A stretch of 64,000 bases of DNA. It comes from Agrostemma githago. Its lineage: Eukaryota; Streptophyta; Magnoliopsida; Caryophyllales; Caryophyllaceae. Below the pieces are notes generated by a model. That model did not search any database. It saw nothing but the letters and a program-made list of their open reading frames with translations, and was not told the origin of the DNA. Within the stretch, counting starts at the first letter, position 1. Each line of letters starts with the position of its first letter. The stretch spans positions 41,080,683 through 41,144,682 of the forward strand of contig OY288250.1 in the NCBI GenBank assembly GCA_958450325.1, given 5' to 3'. This document shows positions 57,303 through 64,000 of the stretch, piece after piece. Made by a program: the position numbers and the translations under genes.

Positions 57303-60300
57303 TTAGGGGTAGTAGCGTTTCAGCTGGTCTAGGTTGGTCGGGTTGACAAATTCATTTCCGTCCAGATCTGTCAGCATTATTGCTCCTCCTGATAGAACCT
57401 TCTTGACTAGGTATGGCCCAGCCCAATTGGGTTTGAATTTTCCCCTTGGGTCAACCGGTAGTAAGGCACGAACCGATTTAAGGACCAAATCGCCTTCTTT
57501 GATGTTCCTGGGCCTAACTCTTTTGTTAAAGGCCCGTTTGATTCTCTTTTGGTATACTTGGATGTTATTGAGAGCCCGGGACCGCCGTTCGTCTAAAAGA
57601 ACCAACGAGTCGTATCGAGCTTGAACCCAATCTGCTTCGGGTACTTGACTTTCGAGCAGGATCCGGAGGGAAGGTATTTCCAATTCGACTGGTTGGACCG
57701 CCTCCATCCCATATGTCAAATAATATGGGGTTGCCCCGGTCGCAGTTCGGATCGATGTCCGGTACCCCCATAGGGCGAAGGGTATTTTGTCGGGCCAATC
57801 CCGATAATTATCAGCCATCTTTTTGAGTATGGTGACAATTGTTTTATTAGCAGCTTCTACCGCTCCGTTTGTTTGGGGACGGTAAGGCGAAGATGTGTGC
57901 CTCTGGATTTTGTACTTTGCTAGCAAAGTAGCGGTTTCTGCTTGGAAGTGGGTCCCATGATCACTGATAAACTCGTGGGGGATCCCGTACCGGCATATGA
58001 TTTTATTCTGGATAAATTTGGCCACGTGCTTGGCGTTCAAGACACGGTATGATTCAGCTTCGACCCATTTGGTGAAATAGTCGATCGCCACCAAAATAAA
58101 ACAGTGACCCCCCGCTCCGGAAGGATTCACCTTTCCAATTATGTCAATCCCCCATGTCGAAAATGGCCATGGTGATGTCATGGTGTATAATAGGGATGAC
58201 GACATGTGTTGAACATTACCGAAAATTTGACAATTATGGTAGTGTTTGACATATAATTGACAGTCGGCCTCCATACTGTTCCAGTAGTATCCGAGCCTCA
58301 TGATTTTTCGGGCTAGCATATGGGCGTTCATATGCGGACCGTTTTCGCCGTCGTGTACTTCGGTCATCACTTTTTCGGCCTGTGTTTTGTCGATACATAG
58401 GAGTAAAGCCCCCTGTGCCGTCTTTTTGTATAACTGACCGTCGTCCGTACGTATGAATTGGGTGGCCAGTCTTCGCAGGGCTTTCTTGGCCCGATTTTCA
58501 GTTCCTGGTGGATATTCTCCCGTAGTCAAATAGGTTATAACAGCCTGATACCAAGGTTCTGGATCGGTGATCTCAATATCTTGAATGGCGTTGACATATG
58601 CCGGCTCGGATCGTCTTTCGACACAGATTTGCATACTGGGCATATGTTCCGGGATGTTTAGTAAGGATGCTAATTTGGAAAGTGCATCCGCGAACTGGTT
58701 TTCTTCACGTGGGAGGTAGATATATTCTACCTTCTGGAATTGTTTCTCTAGAATCCTTACTCGTGCTTGGTAAGCCACGAGATTGGCATTCCGAGTTTTC
58801 CATTTTTGAAGAGCTTGATTGATGACTAAGGATGAGTCCCCGTGAACCCGGAGATTCGTAATGCCCAAATCAGTAGCCGCTTGTAACCCGTGGATGCATG
58901 GTTCATATTCGGCCGCATTGTTGGTTACATCAAAGTCTAATTTGATGGACAACGGGGTGTGTTCCCCTTGGGGTGAGATTAGGAGAATACCGACCCCAAA
59001 GCCTCGAAAGTTGGATGCTCCGTCGAAATACAAGTCCCATGTTTCGGTGTCAGTATGGAATATGTCTTCATCAGGAAAGGCCCAGGTGTCGGTATAGCCC
59101 TCTTCAGATATCGGACTATCAGCGAGGAACTCGGCTACTAACCGACCTTTGATAGCTTTTAGCGGAACAAATTTGAGGTCAAACTCAGCTAGCATTAGAG
59201 TCCATCTGGACATTCTACCGTTGAGAATGGGCTTTTCGAACAAATATTTGATCGGGTCCATTTTGGACAGGACATGTACCTCGTGACTGAGCATGTAGTG
59301 TCTGAGCTTTTTAGTGGCCCAAACTAGAGCTAGGCATGTCTTCTCAAGCATTGTATACTTGCACTCATATTCAAGGAACTTTTTACTGATGTAGTAAATA
59401 GCCCTTTCTTCTGAATCGACTGTCTGGGCCAGCATAGCCCCCATGGCTGTCTCAGTCGTTGTTAGGTATAACGATAGAGGCAAACCGGGTTGAGGTGGCA
59501 TTAGTACTGGCGGAGCAGACAGGATTTCCCTGATTTTGTCGAAGGCCGCTTGACATTTATCGTCCCATAGTACCCGTTCTCCTATGTTCAGTTTCTTGAA
59601 AATGGGCTCACATACCATGGTTAGCTTTGAAATAAAACGGCTGATGTATTGGACTTTCCCGAGAAACCCCCTTATTTCTTTTTCGGTCTTTGGAGGTTGC
59701 ATCTCGGTGATGGCTTTGATTTTAGCTGGGTCGACCTCGATGCCGCGTTGGCTAACGATATGGCCCAGTAATTTGCCTGAGGTTACCCCGAAACTGCACT
59801 TTTGAGGGTTTAACCTCATATTGTACTTACGCAAGCGGGTGAAGAATTTTCTTAGGGCAGCGACATGCCCATCTCGGTTTTTAGACTTGACGATCATGTC
59901 ATCGACATAAACTTCCACTTCCCTATGCATCATGTCATGTAACAGGGTCGTGGCTGTTCGTTGATAAGTGGCTCCGGCGTTAATGAGGCCAAATGGCATA
60001 ACGGTATAGCAATAGGTACCCCACGGTGTGGTGAAAGTGGTTTTACCCATGTCTTCTTTTGCCATTTTGATTTGGTTGTATCCGGCATACCCATCCATAA
60101 ATGATAGAAGGGCGTGATTTGCCGTGTTGTCCACCAATATGTCGATGTGTGGCAACGGGAAATCGTCTTTTGGGCTGGCCTTGTTAAGGTCCCGGAAATC
60201 TACACATACCCGAACCTTGCCGTCCTTCTTGGGTACCGGCACGATGTTCGCAACCCAGTCTGGATATTCAGACACTTGTATAAAGCCTGCTTTGAATTGT

Positions 60301-62252
60301 TTGTCTACTTCTTCCTTGACTTTGAGAGATCACTCGGGCTTCATTCTTCGAAGTTTATGTTTTACCGGCTTACACCCATCTTTGATGGGTATACGGTGTT
60401 CGGCTATTTCTCGGTCTATACCCGGCATGTCCTTGTAGGACCATGCAAAGACATCCTTGAATTCTTGGAGGAGGCTTGTGAGTTTTTGTCTCTCCTCGGG
60501 ATCTAAGGATAACCCTATCTTAAGCATCTGGGGCTCTAAGGTTGTTCCCACATTGATATACTCAGTTTCTTCGATTACCGGGTCTCGGGATTCCCTCTGC
60601 TCTAGCTGCTCGATCAGATGTGGGGGTAGGGACACCTGTTCATCGGGTTTCTCAATGTCATTGCAAAAAGTATTTTTGAAAGTATTTTGAAAATAAGCCA
60701 AGTCATAAGCGGAACGGTTTTCGTTATTATTGAGGGAGAATTTGGAAAACAGCTCAAAGAGAGCGGCCATCTGATCATTGGTCAGAGGCGGGATTGGGAG
60801 TGCTCTCGGGACAGACCCCGAGGCTCTGGTGGCAGTGACTACAGGGAGAGGGGTTACATTTTGGACTCTAGCATCAGACCCCTTAGACTCGAATACAGAC
60901 TCGGACTCAGACTCTGACTCGGACTCAGACTCGGAATCGGTGTCTGGCACGTCTCCTTCCCCGGTGGTCAGCTTGTAGACTCGGCCTTGACCGTCGGTCC
61001 ACTTGACGGTCTTCTTCCAGCTTCTTTTCCCGGTATCAGCACCGACTTCCGAGATCAGGTTCGAAGGGTCGAACCTGTTGCTTCGAAGGATCAGGTTCAC
61101 CAAGTCTTCTTTGGGGTTCGGGACAGCTTTGTCTTCCTCGAATAAGAGTCCCAGCACGGGCTCGGCATTGTCAGTACCCTCTTTGGATTCAGCTTGGAAG
61201 AGGGCAAATATGTCATCTGGAATGTAGTTGCATTCCCGAGCTAGTGCAGCCTCGGGATGCGTGATGGTGGGTTGATATAGGCCAACTTGAATAGCCCCAA
61301 ATACAGGTGTGACGAAGTAATCACTCAGCCTTGGGCTATAAGGGCCCAAGTAGGTACCCTTGATGATGTTGCAGGCCTTCTCAATTCCTGCTCGGAACAC
61401 ATTTCTTGGGGTTATAGCATACCCCAAACCGAAGTGAGATTCCCCGTCATCCAGAACCTCAATAATCTTCCCAGCTGGAAGATATGGCCTCGAAGTAGCC
61501 CCCGGTAAGTACCCCAAGTTTTGTAGCATCGTGTCGATGCTTGTGGTGAAGTAGGGTCTAAAAAGGATTTCTTCTTCAATCATCCCTACAAAATCGAACC
61601 CCCAAAGGTCGGTGCGGTCCGTAGTGTTACAGCTAGCCACGGTCATTGGGGTTGCTTCTAAGGTGATAATACCGTCTTGCAGGGGCATTTTGATCTTTCG
61701 GTGTAGAGTAGAAGATACCGCCTTCACAGCATGGAGCCATGGTCTTCCTAGGAGTAGGTTGAAGGAAGAGGTGACATCGATCACTTGGAATTCTAGCTCT
61801 TTTTCGATTGGGCCGGTCACAATGGTCAGTTTGACGGCCCCGGAAACTGCTTTTGGGCTTCCATCGAAAGCCTGGATAGTGTGGGCATTTGGTATGTAGT
61901 CGGCCTCGGTAATCCCGAGGGCTTTGGCAGTCCTTAGCGGGAGGACATTCACCGCGGACCCATCGTCAACTAGGGTCATCGGAAGATACTTACCCCGGCA
62001 AATCACTGTGATGTATAGGGCCAGATTGTGAGAGGCCCCGAACGGTGGTAGGTCGGCATCTGAGAAGGTGATTGATGGGCCTTCTCCTTTGGGCCTGCTC
62101 TTGAGGTAGGGTAAGATAGTGGCTACCATTTTAGTAGGGGTAACCTGGGAATCGACCTTGATCTGATCGAGAGCCTTAGTAAGTGCCTCTCGATGTTCTT
62201 GTGAGCTAACCAAGAGTTGCCATATACTGAGGTCAACTCGGGTCCTTTTCAA
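57303..62252 (-). pseudogene. Element I protease-pol with two RNase H domains and integrase, one TGA
   Basis: Same frame as gag, after a TAA at 62255-62253. Protease has TLVDDGSAVNVLP near residue 95. A Ser-Glu repeat lies near residue 450. A TGA at 60332-60330 follows HKLRRMKPE. The frame goes on through reverse transcriptase (VCVDFRDLNKASPKDDFPLP, MPFGLINAGATYQR, YVDDMIVKS), the classical RNase H (YTMLEKTCLALVWATKKLRH), a second RNase H with LYFDGASNFRGFGVGIL and NNAAEYE (a Tat feature), and integrase (MLARKIMRLGYYW, WGIDIIGKV, FISDHGTHFQAE, RPQTNGAVEAANK). It ends at TAA 57303. About 1650 codons. Only one nonsense change is visible, so it was recently functional. Confidence 0.9.
60895..60945. 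repeat. Ser-Glu coding hexamer repeat in pol of element I
   Basis: GACTCG/GACTCA hexamers on the plus strand encode alternating Ser-Glu on the minus strand. The non-coding hexamer tracts after the gags of A and C look like remnants of this segment. Confidence 0.75.
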
Positions 62253-63710
62253 TTATTTAACAAGAGCCGTATCGGTGCTTGGTTCTTCAATGGCTTCTTC
62301 CGTCCTGGTAAGTTCAGTGACGGTTGCCTGGACTGAGCCGTCTTTGGTGAGGGAATTACCGGCTAAAGCTTTGGATTTAGCCTTCCTGACTTCTTCGAGG
62401 GTAACGGGGACAACTTCCCCTTTGGCGAGGTATACATCTTCTTCATCATCGAACCAGATCCCATTGATTTGTGGGAGGAAAGGAGAGATAAGATGAGAAC
62501 AGTCTATCACCTCACCGGTGAAGATGGCATGAGAGCTAAAGGGGTTGTCCTTGTTGCTTGGCTTGTCCCCGGGTAGTGGTATTTTCCCGCTCTCAATTAA
62601 ATCCTGAATTAGATGCTTCAGCTTCCAACACTTCTCGGTGTCATGCCCATTGCCCCGGTGATATTGGCAGTAGGCTTGGGCGTTGTAGCTCTTGGAGCGT
62701 TTTTCGACTGGAACTTCGGAAGTTGGGCCTATCGGCTGGACCAGGCCTTTGGAAGATAGCCTTTGTAAGGCATATGTGTAGGTAGTCCCTATATCAGTGA
62801 ATACCCTATGAGGGACGTTTCTTTTGGATGAGGCATCCAAAAGGTTAACTGTGTCGAAGATGCTTCGGGTTGCGGCCGGAGGTTTGGTAGTGGATGAGGA
62901 AGCTCCTTGGTAACCCTTGTTAGAGGCCTTAGTCAGGCTCTCTTGCCTTAGATCATCTTCAATTCTCATGCCCATTTCAGTAAGAGTGGTGAAATTGGGT
63001 ACGACAGCATACCGGAGGTGAACCCGGTAGGAAGGGAGGAGGTTCTTGACAAAGGCCTCCACTAAAGTCTTCTCATTGGGCTTATCGACCAGTTTGACAC
63101 TCTCGGCCCTCCAGCGTTGGAGGTATTTAGTAAAGCCCTCCTTAGGTTCTTGGGCCATAACCTCTAGAGACCGCATAGTGGTTTGGATCTCGGTGTTATC
63201 ATCGTAGTTCCGAGCGAATTCCGTAGCCACATCGTCCCAGGTTGAGAACTTCTTTGGGTCTAGCCTGTAATACCAGGCCTTTGGGTGTTTCTCCAGAGAT
63301 GCAGCAAAAAAGTTCTTAAACATAGAAGAGTCCACCCCCTTAATGGCCATGAACTCCTCGAAGGCCCGCACATGTAGTAGCGGGTCTTCAGTCCCTTCGA
63401 ACATAGGTAGGCCCGTGAGATTCAGGTTTGCGGGCAGTTTGTCACTTACCGGGTTGTAATCCCGACTATTCTCCCGATGGATGTTGTTATTCCCGGTTAA
63501 GTAGACTTGTTCTTCCAATCGGCGGACCGAGCTAACTAGTTCAGTTAGGGGTTCCGTGACCCCGGTATTAGGAGTCCTTTGCTCCACTGTAGCTAAGCGA
63601 GCAACAATGGCCACTTGGCCGGCCCTCATTTCAGTCAGTTGGGCTTCGATGTCGGCTTGCTTCTCGATTATGGCATCTAGAGAGGTTTGAAGACTGTTCA
63701 AAGTGGCCAT
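62253..63710 (-). CDS. Element I gag, full length
   Basis: 485 codons from ATG 63710 to TAA 62253. Helical N-terminus (residues 1-60) with repeated heptad-like Leu/Ile. Tat gag core: LPMFEGTEDPLLHVRAFEEF near residue 108, KAWYYRLDPKKFSTWDDVA and FTKYLQRWRAESVKLVDKP. The zinc-binding segment is YCQYHRGNGHDTEKC near residue 350, a CX2HX4HX4C form. No internal break. The in-frame TAA before pol may be read through or suppressed to give gag-pol; one copy cannot show this. A splice acceptor (CTTACAG, sense) lies about 33 bp upstream of the ATG. Confidence 0.9.
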   Translation of the reverse strand: MATLNSLQTSLDAIIEKQADIEAQLTEMRAGQVAIVARLATVEQRTPNTGVTEPLTELVSSVRRLEEQVYLTGNNNIHRENSRDYNPVSDKLPANLNLTGLPMFEGTEDPLLHVRAFEEFMAIKGVDSSMFKNFFAASLEKHPKAWYYRLDPKKFSTWDDVATEFARNYDDNTEIQTTMRSLEVMAQEPKEGFTKYLQRWRAESVKLVDKPNEKTLVEAFVKNLLPSYRVHLRYAVVPNFTTLTEMGMRIEDDLRQESLTKASNKGYQGASSSTTKPPAATRSIFDTVNLLDASSKRNVPHRVFTDIGTTYTYALQRLSSKGLVQPIGPTSEVPVEKRSKSYNAQAYCQYHRGNGHDTEKCWKLKHLIQDLIESGKIPLPGDKPSNKDNPFSSHAIFTGEVIDCSHLISPFLPQINGIWFDDEEDVYLAKGEVVPVTLEEVRKAKSKALAGNSLTKDGSVQATVTELTRTEEAIEEPSTDTALVK

Positions 63711-64000
63711 CCTTCGAGCGTGTCTGGTTGCCGGTGGCCTGTCTGTAAGAACACCACGTAATCAGGAACCGAACCCAGACCTTGGAATTAAAACAAGTAC
63801 ATCCCGAGTGACCCAAAAAAGGACTCGAGAAAGACATCTAGACGGATGACTTGTAGGTGATGTGACTTCCTTAAGATTTCGGCCTTGGTGAGCCTAGTCT
63901 CGTTCGAAGGAAGGTTCACATGAGACTAAACCCCAGACTTTGGACTCGAGTGTGTAGACGGGCCCTCCCTTGTAGGAGTATGTCCTACGTAGGTGGGCTT
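63711..64000 (-). other. Leader of element I, cut by window end
   Basis: It matches the leader of element A near gag (63722-63765 against 1005-1040) and again near the right edge (63955-64000 against 1555-1600). About 300 bp that A has in between are missing here, including the two hairpins. No gene. Confidence 0.75.

Larger units (their letters stand above)
51842..64000 (-). mobile_element. Element I: Tat retrotransposon with antisense ORF, nearly complete
   Basis: Minus-strand element inserted in the third ORF of G. Reading in sense from the right edge: partial leader, gag (63710-62253), protease, reverse transcriptase, two RNase H domains and integrase (62252-57303), antisense ORF in the opposite strand (55097-56924), polypurine tract (54446-54432) and 3' LTR (54431-51842). 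The 5' LTR is beyond the window. The 5 bases next to the 3' LTR are GCACC (51837-51841). Confidence 0.88.

Overview
The window is nuclear DNA from a flowering plant. It shows plant LTR-retrotransposon lineages (Ty3/gypsy Tat and Athila, Ty1/copia), a CACTA and two hAT-type DNA elements, spliced exons, and TATAAATA promoters. Tat elements with 3'-UTR tandem repeats and an antisense ORF recall what I remember of the Retand group of Silene. A large-genome Caryophyllaceae host is therefore plausible, but I cannot prove it from this sequence. I see no ordinary host gene, rRNA, functional tRNA gene or CRISPR array. The only host-like coding sequence is a gene fragment carried inside the CACTA element.

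Nearly every base can be placed in one nest of transposons. The outermost layer is D, a plus-strand Tat element seen as its 3' UTR (20841-21045) and part of its LTR (21046-23119). Element B (plus, Tat) sits in D's 3' UTR. Element A (minus, Tat) sits in the intron of B's antisense ORF. Element C (plus, a non-autonomous Tat, 7075-18657, target duplication CTTAT) sits in B's LTR. Element E (Tat-like LTR starting at 23120) sits in D's LTR. CACTA element F (25969-40400, duplication CGA) and hAT element K1 (24563-25396) sit in E's LTR. F carries hAT copy K2, the Ty1/copia element J (28681-34565, duplication AGACA) and a solo Tat LTR L (37409-40026, duplication TTGAT). The Athila element G sits in E's leader from about 40666. 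G is split by a solo Athila-like LTR H (42855-44468, duplication GTGCC) and, in its third ORF, by the minus-strand Tat element I (51842 to past the window end).

I is the most complete Tat element. It has a 3' LTR, an antisense two-exon ORF of the plant-mobile-domain type with its own TATA box, a pol with two RNase H domains and an integrase, a protease and a gag. Pol has one TGA, the antisense ORF has one TAG, and gag and pol are in frame across a single TAA. G has a full Athila gag-pol layout with at least four breaks. J has a copia polyprotein with one frameshift. A and C have only a short gag.

Several signals are not explained by the coding content. (1) A short palindrome (core ACTCGATCGAGT, with GGTC and GACC variants, roughly 85-90 copies by hand count) occurs in pairs spaced 20-23 bp just upstream of the LTR TATA boxes. 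It also occurs in transcribed LTR parts, in the antisense-ORF intron, and in the coding sequence of an unrelated Athila element. (2) The transcribed half of the Tat LTRs holds a 38-nt stem-loop with a GNRA-type loop and compensatory changes between elements. (3) Copia element J has no TGG-type primer site, but a 14-nt segment at that position is exactly complementary to its own LTR RNA. (4) The CACTA element carries an intron-containing fragment resembling the N-terminal part of a CDC7-like kinase gene. Coordinates of nested boundaries come from reading LTR ends and target-site duplications by eye.
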